Source: Caryophanales bacterium (lineage in GTDB: Bacteria > Bacillota_I > Bacilli_A > RFN20 > CAG-449). From it: a stretch of DNA of 50,156 bases. The notes beneath the pieces are model-generated. The model ran no database searches. It saw only the letters and a program-made list of their open reading frames with translations, and had not been told where the DNA came from. Made by a program: the position numbers and the translations under genes. Below are positions 25,808 through 35,796 of the stretch, in pieces (position 1 is the first letter of the stretch; every line of letters starts with the position of its first letter). The stretch lies in contig JAQXGN010000006.1 of NCBI GenBank assembly GCA_029006735.1, positions 1-50,156 of the forward strand. The letters run 5' to 3'.

Positions 25808-25872
25808 AAAGAGCTTATTCTTTAAATTTCACATTAAACAGTGAGAAGAGAAGAAAATAAGCTCTTTTTTGA
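25808..25872 (+). terminator. Long-loop terminator after degV
   Basis: AAAGAGCTTATT (25808-25819) pairs perfectly with AATAAGCTCTTT (25856-25867), and a run of T follows. The 36-base loop holds a smaller TCAC/GTGA hairpin. Confidence 0.75.
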
Positions 25873-25924
25873 TAGAATATTTTATTTTTATCTCAAAATG
25901 ATATTTGTCTTATAAATTAGTGAA

Positions 25925-25952
25925 TTGTGAAAACAAAAAAATGGGTTATAAT
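25925..25952 (+). promoter_or_regulatory. Promoter of the second GPH symporter
   Basis: TTGTGA (25925-25930), 16 bases, TATAAT (25947-25952). The start at 25984 follows AAAGGAG. Confidence 0.65.
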
Positions 25953-25983
25953 TTAATTATAAAGGCAAAGGAGATGCTGGATA

Positions 25984-27591
25984 ATGGTTAATAAAAGGAA
26001 TAAGTGGAGCTTATCTCTTGGATGTATTGGAAGAGATATGTGTTACACTCTAGTAAGCTTGTTTTTACTTACTTATTTACAATTTACAGGACTTGTAGAT
26101 ACTAAACAATTTGTTGTTTTAACTGTAATAATTGTTTTATGTCGTATTTGGGATGCGATTAATGATCCAATGATGGGTACAATAATTACCAATACAAAAA
26201 CTAAATTTGGTAAATACCGTCCTTGGGTTTTAATTGGTGCTCTTACTAATGCTTTAGTAATGGTATTGATGTTTACAGTTAGATTCAATAATGGGTGGGC
26301 AAATGTAGCTTTTATCGGTGTAATGTATCTATTATGGGGTATGACTTTTACAATGAATGATATTTCTTATTGGGATTTATTACCTGCTTTAACAAGCGAT
26401 AAAAAGGAAAGAGATTCATTAACAACTAGTGTTGCAGTATTCGCATCTTTAGGTGCTTTTATTTCTGGAGGAGTTGTTCCTATTCTTACTCCAGGACGTA
26501 TGGTTATGGCTTATAGAATTATTTCAATTGTCTGTGCTTTAGTATTTGTTGGATGTCAATTATTGGTTTTCTTTGGGGTTCATGATAATAAAGATGATTC
26601 TTTTATTGAACGTAAACATGAAGAAGATGAAGATAAACAAGAAAAAGTCACCTTAAAAGGAATGGTAAAAATTCTTATTTCCAATAACCAATTAATGGTT
26701 ATGGCAATTGTTATTCTTTTATATTCATTAGGGAGTGCAATATTAAACGCATTTGGTCAAAACTTCTTTTATTTTAAATATGGATATATCACTAATGATG
26801 GAACGATGTCTGGTGGAACAATGATGACGATTTTCACAGTTATTTATGGTGTAGGGACATTGATTTCACAAGCAATCTATCCAGCATTAGCAAATAAGTG
26901 GAAGAGAAAACAATTGATTAATTTTTCCATTATTTCTTTAATAATCGGATATGTAGTTTTCTTTGCTATTTCTATTATTCCTGGATTACCAAAAGTTGTA
27001 TCATTTATCATCTTATGCATCATAGGATTATTTATCTTTGCCGGCCAAGGTGTATTTTACTTAACAATGCTTGTTATGTTGACAAATACGATCGAATATG
27101 GAGAATGGAAAACAGGTAAAAATAACGCGGCAATTACATTCACTATTAGACCATTTATGGTTAAACTTGCTGGAGCTATTCAATATGGAATCGTTGCGTT
27201 AACTTTAGTTATTTGTGGTTTAAATGTTATTACAAATAAGGTTGGAGATGTAGAAACTGTATTAGGTATGTTACAAGAAGGTAAATTAGCTTCAATAAGT
27301 GAGTGTATTACATATCTAGAAACAAATATGGGACATTCTGCTTCTACAATTTATGAGTTTATTGACCCAATAGCAGGATTAAGTGTCGATACATTAAAAG
27401 CATATTCTGAATCATTATTCCAACAAGCTACTACTGGCTCAGTAATTGGTTTAACTGCAGTTATGTGTATTGTTCCTATTTGTTTATTTATCATCGCTTG
27501 GATTGTTGCAAGAAAGAAATATATTATTGATGAAGATAAATATAATGAAATCATGATGGATTTAGAACGACGTAAAAACGAGAATAATTAA
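25984..27591 (+). CDS. GPH-family (MFS) sugar:cation symporter
   Basis: This 535-residue membrane protein has twelve predicted segments. WDAINDPMMG followed by TKFGKYRPW is the characteristic GPH loop and carries the Asp residues that bind the coupling cation in melibiose permease. Between the last two helices there is an insert of about 70 residues (VGDVETVLGMLQEG onward), which makes it longer than usual GPH proteins (about 450-480). It is transcribed alone from a clear promoter and closed by a terminator. The sugar is unknown. It is only distantly like the symporter at 15787. Confidence 0.9.
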   Translation: MVNKRNKWSLSLGCIGRDMCYTLVSLFLLTYLQFTGLVDTKQFVVLTVIIVLCRIWDAINDPMMGTIITNTKTKFGKYRPWVLIGALTNALVMVLMFTVRFNNGWANVAFIGVMYLLWGMTFTMNDISYWDLLPALTSDKKERDSLTTSVAVFASLGAFISGGVVPILTPGRMVMAYRIISIVCALVFVGCQLLVFFGVHDNKDDSFIERKHEEDEDKQEKVTLKGMVKILISNNQLMVMAIVILLYSLGSAILNAFGQNFFYFKYGYITNDGTMSGGTMMTIFTVIYGVGTLISQAIYPALANKWKRKQLINFSIISLIIGYVVFFAISIIPGLPKVVSFIILCIIGLFIFAGQGVFYLTMLVMLTNTIEYGEWKTGKNNAAITFTIRPFMVKLAGAIQYGIVALTLVICGLNVITNKVGDVETVLGMLQEGKLASISECITYLETNMGHSASTIYEFIDPIAGLSVDTLKAYSESLFQQATTGSVIGLTAVMCIVPICLFIIAWIVARKKYIIDEDKYNEIMMDLERRKNENN

Positions 27592-27596
27592 GATAT

Positions 27597-27653
27597 AAAG
27601 TATTTATTGGGAAGCGAATTTATTATGTGTTTATTTCGATAAATACTTTTTTT
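27597..27653 (+). terminator. Long-loop terminator after the second GPH symporter
   Basis: AAAGTATTTAT (27597-27607) pairs with ATAAATACTTT (27639-27649), and a run of T follows. The 31-base loop holds CGAA and TTCG. Confidence 0.75.
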
Positions 27654-27742
27654 ATATTTATATAAATATAATATATTATATGCTCTTTAATTTTTATTTA
27701 TTTTATATTAAAATAGAATTATACATGTACAGGAGGTAATAT

Positions 27743-28264
27743 ATGAAAAAAATAGAAACTGATAGATTAATCATTCGTGATGTTGAAGTCACAGATAGTG
27801 ATTTTATTCTTAAACTTTTTTCTCACCCTTTAGTCACAAAAAATTTATTTAATAATGAACCAATGAGCTCAATAGATGAAGCAAAAATCTTGATAGATTT
27901 TTACCTTCAAAAAGAACCATCTAATCAACATCGTTGGATTATTTTTAGTAAAGAAATTAATAGAAGAATTGGTACATTTGGGTACCATTCTTATAAACGC
28001 GATAAAAAGACAGTTAGAATTGGCTTTGATCTTTACCCAAAACACTGGAAAAATGGATATATGACAGAAGCATTACCAGTATTAATTGATCATATTAAGA
28101 ATAAATTAGATGTAGATCGTATTGAAGCAAGAATTTATCCTGAAAATATCGATGCAATTAAAGTTGTTGAAAAATTAGGATTTGTTGATTCTAATGAGAA
28201 AATTGAATATGACAGAGATGGGGAAAAATACATTCACCATATCTATGTTTTAAATGTTAGATAA
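27743..28264 (+). CDS. GNAT-family N-acetyltransferase (RimJ-like)
   Basis: This 173-residue acetyltransferase follows the RimJ/RimL pattern: ETDRLIIRDV at the start, IGFDLYPKHWKNGYMTEAL (the acetyl-CoA loop, with the usual R/Q-x2-G-x-A replaced by KNGYMTEA) and ARIYPENIDAIKVVEKLGF. Such enzymes acetylate ribosomal-protein N termini, other proteins or small amines. The target cannot be told. The start follows AGGAGG. It has its own terminator and is probably a single-gene unit. Confidence 0.88.
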   Translation: MKKIETDRLIIRDVEVTDSDFILKLFSHPLVTKNLFNNEPMSSIDEAKILIDFYLQKEPSNQHRWIIFSKEINRRIGTFGYHSYKRDKKTVRIGFDLYPKHWKNGYMTEALPVLIDHIKNKLDVDRIEARIYPENIDAIKVVEKLGFVDSNEKIEYDRDGEKYIHHIYVLNVR

Positions 28265-28282
28265 TTAATTTATTAATGGATG

Positions 28283-28312
28283 AAATCGAAGTTTTTTCTT
28301 CGATTTTTCTTT
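28283..28312 (+). terminator. Rho-independent terminator after the GNAT gene
   Basis: AAATCGAAG (28283-28291), TTTTTT, CTTCGATTT (28298-28306), then TTT CTTT. It lies 18 bases after the stop. Confidence 0.85.
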
Positions 28313-28360
28313 ACACAATTAATATTATTATTAATAATAAATTTGAGGTGTATTAATGTT

Positions 28361-29557
28361 ATGTATTCAATAAAAGAACTATATAAAATTGGTAATGGTC
28401 CATCTTCATCACATACAATGGGTCCCAAAAATGCAGTTAGATATATTTTAAAGAAATATCCGGATGCATTATTTTACGATATGACTTTATATGGATCTTT
28501 AGCGTTAACTGGTAAAGGCCATTTAACAGATGTTGTTGTAGAGAATACATTTAAGGATATTCCGCATGCACTTCATTTTAATTATGAAGAACTAGAATTA
28601 GATCATCCTAATACAATTAAATTTGTCATTACATTAACAAATAATGAAAAGAAGGAAGTTACTATATATTCTATCGGTGGAGGTTTAATTCAAATTAAAG
28701 GAGAAACAGATAAATATCGTGAACATGTTTATCCACACAAAAACTTCACATCAATTAAACAATACTGTCTAGAAAATCATCTTTCTTTAATTGAATACAT
28801 TGATAAATTTGAAAGTGGCGATACTAGAGAATATATTGAAAAAATATATATAGTGATGAAAGAAATGGTTGATAATGGATTAATGAAAGAAGGTGTTTTA
28901 CCAGGTTCATTAAAGGTAAAAAGAAAAGCTAAAGAAATATATAATAAAGGAGTTCCAGAAGAAAATCCAACTAGAAAAGAAAAAAGATTAATTTCTGCTT
29001 ACGCATTTGCTGCATCTGAAGAAAATGCATCTGGAGAAGAAGTGGTTACTGCTCCTACATGCGGATCTTGTGGAATTATGCCAGCATTAGTTCGTTATTA
29101 TGAAGAACAAGGATATTCGCATGAAGTAATTATTGATGCATTAATGGTTGCAGGATTAATTGGATTAATCGTTAAGCATAACGCTTCAATTAGTGGAGCA
29201 GAATGTGGATGTCAAGCAGAAATTGGAACAGCAATATCTATGGGGGCAGCTTTTGTTAGTCAATTGAAAGGGAAAGATATTGAAATAATTGAAAGAGCAG
29301 CAGAAATTGCAATGGAACATACATTAGGATTAACTTGTGATCCAATTTCAGGGTATGTTCAAATACCTTGTATTGAAAGAAATGCGATTGGAGCATTAAG
29401 GGCAATTGAAGCTTCTGCACTCACTGATTTTATGGATTCTACCTCATCAAAAATATCATTTGATTTAGTAGTAGAAACGATGTATGAAACAGGATTAGAT
29501 TTATCAAAAAATTATCGAGAAACATCAATTGGTGGTTTGGCAAAAACATATAAATAA
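28361..29557 (+). CDS. sdaA: L-serine dehydratase, iron-sulfur, single chain
   Basis: This 398-residue enzyme deaminates L-serine to pyruvate with an oxygen-sensitive 4Fe-4S cluster. The beta part is N-terminal (IGNGPSSSHTMGPKNAV) and the alpha part C-terminal, with the cluster cysteines in APTCGSCG (Cys234, 237), GAECGCQAE (Cys282, 284) and LTCDPISG (Cys326). The chain is about 50 residues shorter than E. coli SdaA. The start is the ATG at 28361 after GAGGTG; a longer in-frame ORF would begin inside the preceding terminator. Pyrophosphatase follows 11 bases later. Serine as a carbon and pyruvate source fits an anaerobic fermenter. Confidence 0.94.
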   Translation: MYSIKELYKIGNGPSSSHTMGPKNAVRYILKKYPDALFYDMTLYGSLALTGKGHLTDVVVENTFKDIPHALHFNYEELELDHPNTIKFVITLTNNEKKEVTIYSIGGGLIQIKGETDKYREHVYPHKNFTSIKQYCLENHLSLIEYIDKFESGDTREYIEKIYIVMKEMVDNGLMKEGVLPGSLKVKRKAKEIYNKGVPEENPTRKEKRLISAYAFAASEENASGEEVVTAPTCGSCGIMPALVRYYEEQGYSHEVIIDALMVAGLIGLIVKHNASISGAECGCQAEIGTAISMGAAFVSQLKGKDIEIIERAAEIAMEHTLGLTCDPISGYVQIPCIERNAIGALRAIEASALTDFMDSTSSKISFDLVVETMYETGLDLSKNYRETSIGGLAKTYK

Positions 29558-29568
29558 AGGAGAGAAGT

Positions 29569-30099
29569 ATGAATATTTGGAGAGATATTGAAGAAGAAAG
29601 AATTGGCATAGATGAGTTTATTGCATGTGTAGAAATTTCTAAAGGTAGTAAGATGAAATATGAATTGGATAAACCAACAGGAAGACTTATATTAGATCGT
29701 GTTTTATTTACTTCAACTCACTATCCACAAAACTATGGATTTATTCCTAGAACTTATGCGGGAGATAATGACCCACTTGATGTTTTAGTACTATGTACAG
29801 AACCTATTGTTCCACTATGTTTAGTTAAATGTTATCCAATCGGTGTTATTAAAATGATTGATTCAGAGATGGCAGATGAAAAAATTATCGCGATTTGTTC
29901 TCATGATCCTTCTTTAAATTGCTATAAAAATATCCATGAACTTGCACCTCATTTATTAGATGAAATTAAACATTTTTTCCAAGTTTATAAACAATTAGAA
30001 GGAAAAACTACTTATGTCACAGAAATTTTAGGTGTAGATGAAGCAAAGATGATTATTAAAGAAGCAATTAATAACTATAAAGATAAATTTGGAAAATAA
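29569..30099 (+). CDS. ppa: Inorganic pyrophosphatase, family I
   Basis: This 176-residue cytoplasmic enzyme hydrolyses pyrophosphate and pulls biosynthetic reactions forward. The metal-binding signature is DNDPLDVLVL, preceded by HYPQNYGFIP. The C-terminal KTTYVTEILG and the rest are as in family I. It is probably co-transcribed with serine dehydratase (11-base gap, GGAGAG site). A long hairpin follows before the ribosomal operon. Confidence 0.96.
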   Translation: MNIWRDIEEERIGIDEFIACVEISKGSKMKYELDKPTGRLILDRVLFTSTHYPQNYGFIPRTYAGDNDPLDVLVLCTEPIVPLCLVKCYPIGVIKMIDSEMADEKIIAICSHDPSLNCYKNIHELAPHLLDEIKHFFQVYKQLEGKTTYVTEILGVDEAKMIIKEAINNYKDKFGK

Positions 30100-30151
30100 T
30101 AATTGAAAATATTTTATTATTTACATAGTAAATAAAAGTAATAAAAAAAAT

Positions 30152-30216
30152 AACAACTTATCCAAGTGTTTCAAAAAAAATAAAAAAAATTAAAAAAATA
30201 CTTGTTAAGTTGTTTT
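30152..30216 (+). terminator. Terminator after ppa
   Basis: AACAACTTA (30152-30160) and CAAGT (30163-30167) pair with ACTTG (30200-30204) and TAAGTTGTT (30206-30214) across an A-rich 32-base loop. TTT follows, so the T tract is short. The 3' arm contains the -35 box of the next promoter. Confidence 0.6.
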
Positions 30217-30230
30217 TCATTTATTATACT
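30202..30230 (+). promoter_or_regulatory. Promoter of the str operon
   Basis: TTGTTA (30202-30207), 17 bases, TATACT (30225-30230). Transcription would start near 30237 and give a leader of about 109 bases before rpsL. Confidence 0.75.
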
Positions 30231-30236
30231 AATAAA

Positions 30237-30330
30237 GCGTGTGCCAAAACACGGTGTTTATGATGCGAAAGCATCTATTATTTATAACCAAATATGAAAC
30301 ACCCGGTGTTGTGGATTACAAGACAAAATG
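30237..30330 (+). ncRNA. Structured 5' leader of the str operon with alternative pairings
   Basis: Hairpin A is CGTGT/ACACG (30238-30253). Hairpin B is GATGC-GAAA-GCATC (30262-30275) with a GNRA tetraloop. An outer stem GGTGTTT (30253-30259) with AAACACC (30297-30303) encloses B. GGTGTT is repeated at 30305-30310 and can pair with the same AACAC segment, so two folds exclude each other. It could be an autoregulatory site for a ribosomal protein; I do not recognise a named family. Confidence 0.5.
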
Positions 30331-30345
30331 AAAGGAGAATTCAAA

Positions 30346-30765
30346 ATGCCTACAATTAACCAATTAGTTCGTAACGGTCGTTCCGAAACAGTTGTTAAAT
30401 CAAAATCACCAGCATTAAATAAACGCTGGAATTCACTCGCAAAGAAAACAAAAGATCAAAGCGCTGCTCAAAAGCGTGGTGTTTGTACTCGTGTTGGTAC
30501 TATGACACCTAAAAAACCTAACTCAGCTTTACGTAAGTACGCTCGTGTACGTTTATCAAATGGATACGAAGTCACAGCTTATATCGGCGGAGAAGGTCAC
30601 AACTTACAAGAGCATAGTACTGTTTTAATTCGTGGTGGACGTGTTAAAGATTTACCAGGTGTTAGATATCATATCATCAGAGGTACATTAGATTGTGCTG
30701 GTGTAAACGATAGAAAACAAGGAAGATCATTATACGGTACAAAGAAACCAAAAGAATCAAAATAG
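30346..30765 (+). CDS. rpsL: Small ribosomal subunit protein S12
   Basis: This 139-residue protein of the decoding centre contains the invariant [17 protein letters not shown] and [14 protein letters not shown]. The lysines at the two usual streptomycin-resistance sites are both present, so it looks streptomycin-sensitive. The start is the ATG at 30346 ([11 protein letters not shown]) after AAAGGAG, not the in-frame ATG at 30328, which precedes that site. It is the first gene of the str operon. Confidence 0.99.
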   Translation: MPTINQLVRNGRSETVVKSKSPALNKRWNSLAKKTKDQSAAQKRGVCTRVGTMTPKKPNSALRKYARVRLSNGYEVTAYIGGEGHNLQEHSTVLIRGGRVKDLPGVRYHIIRGTLDCAGVNDRKQGRSLYGTKKPKESK

Positions 30766-30821
30766 TTTCGAATACGTTAAAAAATCTTATTATTATAAAA
30801 CATTAGAAAGGAGGATTTTTA

Positions 30822-31292
30822 ATGCCACGTAGAGGAAATATTGCTAAACGCGATGTGTTACCAGATCCAATTTATAGTTCAAAATTAGTAACACGTTTAA
30901 TTAACAAAATTATGATCGATGGTAAAAAGGGCACTGCTCAAACCATCTTATACAATGCATTCAATAAAGTTGAAGCAAAAACTGGAAAGCCAGCTATGGA
31001 AGTTTTCGAAGTAGCACTTGGAAACATTATGCCAGCTCTTGAATTAAAAATGAGAAGAGTTGGAGGTTCTAACTATCAAGTTCCTGTTGAAGTATCAGCA
31101 GAAAGAAGAGTTACATTAGGCTTAAGATGGTTAGTTAATTATGCACGTTTAAGAAATGAAAAAACAATGGAAGATAGATTAGCAGCAGAAATTATTGATG
31201 CAGCTAACGGAACTGGCGCTTCTGTTAAGAAGAGAGAAGATGTTCATAAGATGGCAGAAGCTAATAAAGCTTACGCACATTATAGATGGTAA
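30822..31292 (+). CDS. rpsG: Small ribosomal subunit protein S7
   Basis: This 156-residue primary 16S rRNA-binding protein shows [28 protein letters not shown] and the [10 protein letters not shown] stretch. The usual length is complete. It follows rpsL by 56 bases with AAAGGAGG. In E. coli, S7 represses its operon by binding between rpsL and rpsG; here the gap is AT-rich with no obvious structure, so any feedback may act in the leader instead. Confidence 0.99.
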   Translation: MPRRGNIAKRDVLPDPIYSSKLVTRLINKIMIDGKKGTAQTILYNAFNKVEAKTGKPAMEVFEVALGNIMPALELKMRRVGGSNYQVPVEVSAERRVTLGLRWLVNYARLRNEKTMEDRLAAEIIDAANGTGASVKKREDVHKMAEANKAYAHYRW

Positions 31293-31312
31293 TCGGGGGA
31301 AAAGAATAGTTT

Positions 31313-33415
31313 ATGGCACGTGATGTTAAAATAGAAATGACACGTAATATCGGTATCATGGCTCACATTGATGCTGGTAAAACAACATGTTCTGAAAGAA
31401 TCTTATTCTACACAGGTAAGATTTATAAAATTGGTGAAACTCATGATGGTTCTGCAACAATGGACTGGATGAAACAAGAACAAGATAGAGGTATTACAAT
31501 TACTTCTGCTGCTACAACTTGTTACTGGGTTAAAAACCAATGGAAACCAAATCCAACAAACGAGAAATACCGTATTAACTTAATCGACACTCCTGGTCAC
31601 GTCGACTTTACAGCTGAAGTTGAACGTTCACTCCGTGTTCTTGATGGTGCTGTCACAGTTCTCGATGGTAAAAACGGTGTTGAACCACAAACTGAAACAG
31701 TTTGGAGACAAGGTACAAAATATTCTGTTCCAAGAATTGTTTTCGTTAATAAACTCGATGCTATCGGTGCTGACTATGAAATGTCAGTAAGATCAATCGG
31801 AGAAAAATTAGGCGCAAATGCTGCTCCAATTAACTATCCAATTGGTTTAGAATCACAATTAAAAGGAATTATTGATATCATTGAAATGAAAGCATATGCT
31901 TATTCAGATGTCAAAGGTGAACACCCAGTAGAAATTGCTATTCCAGAAGAATATCTTGATAGAGTTACTGAATTAAGAGCTCAATTAATTGATAAATTAG
32001 CAAACTATGATGAAGAATTCATGATGAAATATCTTGAAGGTGAAGAACCAACAATCCCTGAAATCAAAGCAGTTATTAGAAAAGCTGTTTTAACAGCTGA
32101 TTTCTTCCCAGTTTTAGCTGGTTCTGCTTATAAAAATAAAGGTATTCAACATTTATTAGATGCAGTTGTTGAATATTTACCATCTCCAATTGATATTAAA
32201 CATGCAGTTGGTCATGATGATATGGGTAATGAAGTTGAATGTGCTCCAACAGATGATGCTCCATTAGCAGCATTAGCATTCAAGATTATGACAGACCCAT
32301 TCATTGGTAAATTAGCATTCTTCAGAGTTTACTCTGGTGTTGCAAAAGCAGGTTCATACGTCTATAACTCAACAAAAGGAGTTAAAGAAAGATTCTCACG
32401 TTTAGTTATTATGAACTCAAATAAGAGAGAAGAAGTTGAAGAAGTCAGAGCAGGTGATATCGGTGCTGCAGTTGGTTTAAAAGCAACAACAACAGGTGAT
32501 ACACTCTGTGATGAAGATCATCAAATCGTTCTTGAAGCAATTAAATTCTCAGATCCAGTTATTTCTGAAGCTATTGAACCAAAAGCAAAAGGCGATCAAG
32601 ATAAGATGACAGCAGGCTTATTAAAACTCTCAGAAGAAGACCCAACATTTAGATTCTATACAAACCAAGAAACAGGTCAAAGTATTATCGCTGGTGTTGG
32701 TGAATTACACTTAGACGTTATGGTCACAAGATTAAAAGACGAATTCAAAGTCGATGTTAATGTTGGTGCACCACAAGTCGCATACCGTGAAACAATCCGT
32801 AAAGCAGCAGATTGTGAAGGTAAATATATTAAACAATCAGGTGGTCATGGTCAATATGGTCACGTATGGATTAACTTTGAACCAAACCCAGGCAAAGGCT
32901 TCGAATTCGTTGATGCAGTTGTCGGCGGTGTTGTTCCAAGAGAATACATCAAACCAACTATGGAAGGATTAAAAGATTCTTTAGATAGAGGTTTAGTTGC
33001 AGGCTTCCCAATTATTGACATTAAAGCAACATTACATGATGGTTCTTACCATGATGTTGACTCAAGTGAAGCTGCATATAAAGTAGCTGCATCTTTAGCA
33101 CTTAAAGAAGCTGCAAGAAAGTGTGACCCAGTCATTCTTGAACCTATTGTCAAAGTTGAAGTTACAACTCCAACTGAATACTTAGGTGATGTCATGGGTG
33201 ATATTTCTTCAAGACGTGGTGAAATTCAAGGACAATCAGAAAGAGGTAATGCTCAAATCTTAGATGCATTCGTTCCACTTGCTAATATGTTTGGCTATGT
33301 TACAGATTTAAGATCTATGACAAAAGGACGTGCAAACTACACTATGGAAATGGATCATTATCAAGAATGTCCTAAGTTCATTCAAGAAGAAATCATCAAG
33401 AAATCACAAAAATAA
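31313..33415 (+). CDS. fusA: Elongation factor G
   Basis: This 700-residue translocation GTPase has G1 AHIDAGKTT, switch 2 DTPGHVDF, G4 NKLDAIGA (NKxD) and domains II to V including GGHGQYGHV. One small variation is Cys at KTTCSER after the P-loop Thr, where Thr is usual. It is preceded by GGGGAAAAG, 20 bases after rpsG. Codon use is biased, as expected for high expression. Confidence 0.99.
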   Translation: MARDVKIEMTRNIGIMAHIDAGKTTCSERILFYTGKIYKIGETHDGSATMDWMKQEQDRGITITSAATTCYWVKNQWKPNPTNEKYRINLIDTPGHVDFTAEVERSLRVLDGAVTVLDGKNGVEPQTETVWRQGTKYSVPRIVFVNKLDAIGADYEMSVRSIGEKLGANAAPINYPIGLESQLKGIIDIIEMKAYAYSDVKGEHPVEIAIPEEYLDRVTELRAQLIDKLANYDEEFMMKYLEGEEPTIPEIKAVIRKAVLTADFFPVLAGSAYKNKGIQHLLDAVVEYLPSPIDIKHAVGHDDMGNEVECAPTDDAPLAALAFKIMTDPFIGKLAFFRVYSGVAKAGSYVYNSTKGVKERFSRLVIMNSNKREEVEEVRAGDIGAAVGLKATTTGDTLCDEDHQIVLEAIKFSDPVISEAIEPKAKGDQDKMTAGLLKLSEEDPTFRFYTNQETGQSIIAGVGELHLDVMVTRLKDEFKVDVNVGAPQVAYRETIRKAADCEGKYIKQSGGHGQYGHVWINFEPNPGKGFEFVDAVVGGVVPREYIKPTMEGLKDSLDRGLVAGFPIIDIKATLHDGSYHDVDSSEAAYKVAASLALKEAARKCDPVILEPIVKVEVTTPTEYLGDVMGDISSRRGEIQGQSERGNAQILDAFVPLANMFGYVTDLRSMTKGRANYTMEMDHYQECPKFIQEEIIKKSQK

Positions 33416-33505
33416 TTTCAATAGTTTAAAGATTATTGATTTTATAAATAAAATGCTTTATTATAATTTCGTTGAAATTCAAAATTACTAGGAGGGAATT
33501 TAACA

Positions 33506-34690
33506 ATGGCAAAAGAAAAATTTGATAGAAGTAAAACTCACGTTAACATTGGTACTATCGGTCACGTTGACCATGGTAAAACAACTTTAACAGCAGCTAT
33601 TACAACTGTTTTAGCAAAGAAAGGCTTATCAGAACAAAAAGCATACGATCAAATCGACGCTGCTCCAGAAGAAAAAGCACGTGGTATTACAATTAACACA
33701 GCTCACATTGAATACCAAACAGCAACAAGACACTATGCTCACGTTGACTGCCCAGGCCACGCTGACTATGTTAAAAACATGATTACAGGTGCTGCTCAAA
33801 TGGATGGTGCAATCTTAGTTGTTGCAGCTACAGATGGTGTTATGCCACAAACAAGAGAACATATCTTACTTGCAAGACAAGTTGGTGTTCCATATATCGT
33901 TGTCTTCTTAAACAAAGTAGACTTAGTTGATGATCCAGAATTAATCGACTTAGTTGAAATGGATGTTAGAGACATCTTAAATCAATACGGCTTCCCAGGA
34001 GATGATACTCCAATTATCCGTGGTTCAGCACGTGAAGCATTAGATGGAAATCCAGATGCAGAAGCTGCAATCCTTGAATTAATGGATGCATGTGATTCTT
34101 ATATTCCAGCTCCAGCAAGAGATACAGATAAACCATTCTTACTCGCAATTGAAGACGTCTTAACAATTACAGGTCGTGGTACAGTTGTTACAGGTAGAGT
34201 TGAACGTGGTGCTGTCCGTATGGGTGAAGAAGTTGAAATCGTCGGTATTAAACCAACAAAGAAATCAGTTGTTACAGGTATCGAAATGTTCAGAAAAACT
34301 CTTGATTATGCAGAAGCAGGCGACAATGCTGGTATCTTATTAAGAGGTGTCAACCGTGACGAAGTAGTCCGTGGACAAGTTTTAGCAAAACCAGGTTCAG
34401 TTACTCCACATACAAAATTCACTGCATCAGTCTACGTTTTAACAAAAGAAGAAGGCGGCCGTCATACTGCATTCTTAACAAACTACAGACCACAATTCTA
34501 TTTCCGTACAACAGATATTACAGGTGTTATTACTCTTCCAGCTGACGTTGAAATGGTTATGCCAGGTGATAACGTCACATTAACAGTTGAATTAATTCAC
34601 CCAGTTGCTATCGAAAAAGGTACAAAGTTCTCAATCCGTGAAGGTGGTAGAACAGTTGGTGCTGGTACAGTTTCTGAAATCATTAAATAG
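33506..34690 (+). CDS. tuf: Elongation factor Tu
   Basis: This 394-residue GTPase delivers aminoacyl-tRNA. G1 GHVDHGKTT, switch 1 [19 protein letters not shown] and the C-terminal [13 protein letters not shown] are complete. The 90-base gap after fusA contains TATAAT (33462-33467), though I see no well-spaced -35, so a separate promoter is only possible. AGGAGG gives a strong start. Confidence 0.99.
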   Translation: MAKEKFDRSKTHVNIGTIGHVDHGKTTLTAAITTVLAKKGLSEQKAYDQIDAAPEEKARGITINTAHIEYQTATRHYAHVDCPGHADYVKNMITGAAQMDGAILVVAATDGVMPQTREHILLARQVGVPYIVVFLNKVDLVDDPELIDLVEMDVRDILNQYGFPGDDTPIIRGSAREALDGNPDAEAAILELMDACDSYIPAPARDTDKPFLLAIEDVLTITGRGTVVTGRVERGAVRMGEEVEIVGIKPTKKSVVTGIEMFRKTLDYAEAGDNAGILLRGVNRDEVVRGQVLAKPGSVTPHTKFTASVYVLTKEEGGRHTAFLTNYRPQFYFRTTDITGVITLPADVEMVMPGDNVTLTVELIHPVAIEKGTKFSIREGGRTVGAGTVSEIIK

Positions 34691-34715
34691 TTTTACATAC
34701 TGTTAAATAATTATT

Positions 34716-34747
34716 AAAGGGCTATCATTTATTTGATGCCCTTTTTA
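34716..34747 (+). terminator. Rho-independent terminator after tuf
   Basis: AAAGGGC (34716-34722) pairs with GCCCTTT (34738-34744), with inner ATCA/TGAT, followed by TTT. It closes the str operon. Confidence 0.9.
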
Positions 34748-34813
34748 CTTTGTAAATTAATTGTTTTTTTAACATTTTTATGTAATAATATTATTTACAT
34801 AAGGAGAGAAAAG

Positions 34814-35782
34814 ATGATTAATACAATACATTATCAAAAGTCATCAATTTTCAGAAGGATTGCCGCTTCTATATTTGATTTTATTGTATTGATTTCACTT
34901 TTTTTCTTATTAGAAAGTTTAGTTGTTACACCAATAATTAAAAAAACAACGGATTATAATGCAAAATATCAAGAGTATTGTTCTTCTTTAGAAGCTACCC
35001 ATCTTTTTAAATATTATAAAGAATACGATTCAGTTACTTTAATAAGTAGTAATTATGATGAACAATTAACCTTATTTTATAAAGAGAATTTTATTGGACA
35101 TAATATTGAAGAATATTACACGATTAAATATGAAAATTCAGATGTTTTTACTAACGAAAATGGAGAAAAATTACAACTGCCTTTATTTATTTATATTAGC
35201 GATACTGAGTATAGCGAAAATAAATATCAACAAGATTCTGAGGGAAATTTTATCGTTGATTCTGATGGAAAAAAATTGATTGATGCTAAAAAGCAAGAAG
35301 AACTTAAAACTTTTTATAGTGAATTAGTTAATAAATTAGCAAATGAATATTGTGAACAAGAAGAAATAACAAATTTAACCATGCATTTATCGGCATTAAC
35401 CATGCTTTCTTATTTGATTTCAATCGTTCCTAGCTACTTGTTTGTATATTTGTTGTTTCCTTTAGTCTTTAAAGATGGAACAACAATAGGGAAAAAACTA
35501 TTACAAATGCAAGTAATTGATCAAAAAAGTGGAAAACTTGCTTCAAGATTTCAAAACTTTATTCGCTTTACATTCAATACATTATTATCTTTTATTTTAG
35601 CGTTATTTTCTTATGGAATTACATTATTAGTCTCATTAATAATGCTTTTTGCTACTAAAAATCGTCAAACTCTTGCGGATTTTATCGCAAAAACAATTGT
35701 TGTAAAGAGTAATACATCATTTAATGAAACTGAACAAGAAAAAGATATGATTTCTATAACTTTTGATGATGGTAAACAATAA
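34814..35782 (+). CDS. RDD-family membrane protein 1
   Basis: This 322-residue protein has three to four membrane segments. It starts with SSIFRRIAASIFDFIVLI, the Arg- and Asp-containing first RDD helix, and has KDGTTIGKKLLQMQVID after the second. Between the first two helices is a large extracellular insert of about 140 residues, acidic and Tyr-rich, unlike a plain RDD protein (about 150). RDD proteins have been linked to ion or small-molecule transport but most lack a defined role. The start is the ATG at 34814 after AAGGAGAG. Its stop overlaps the first ATG of the next gene. Confidence 0.8.
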   Translation: MINTIHYQKSSIFRRIAASIFDFIVLISLFFLLESLVVTPIIKKTTDYNAKYQEYCSSLEATHLFKYYKEYDSVTLISSNYDEQLTLFYKENFIGHNIEEYYTIKYENSDVFTNENGEKLQLPLFIYISDTEYSENKYQQDSEGNFIVDSDGKKLIDAKKQEELKTFYSELVNKLANEYCEQEEITNLTMHLSALTMLSYLISIVPSYLFVYLLFPLVFKDGTTIGKKLLQMQVIDQKSGKLASRFQNFIRFTFNTLLSFILALFSYGITLLVSLIMLFATKNRQTLADFIAKTIVVKSNTSFNETEQEKDMISITFDDGKQ

Positions 35783-35796
35783 TGAAGGTGGGTAGT

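Noticed and set aside
28280-28360. Longer N terminus for serine dehydratase
   Set aside because: The extra 27 codons overlap the preceding terminator, have no ribosome site and are not family-like.
30100-30345. T-box or metabolite riboswitch before rpsL
   Set aside because: No T-box sequence or recognisable aptamer core. The pairing pattern fits ribosomal-protein feedback better, but this is not proven.
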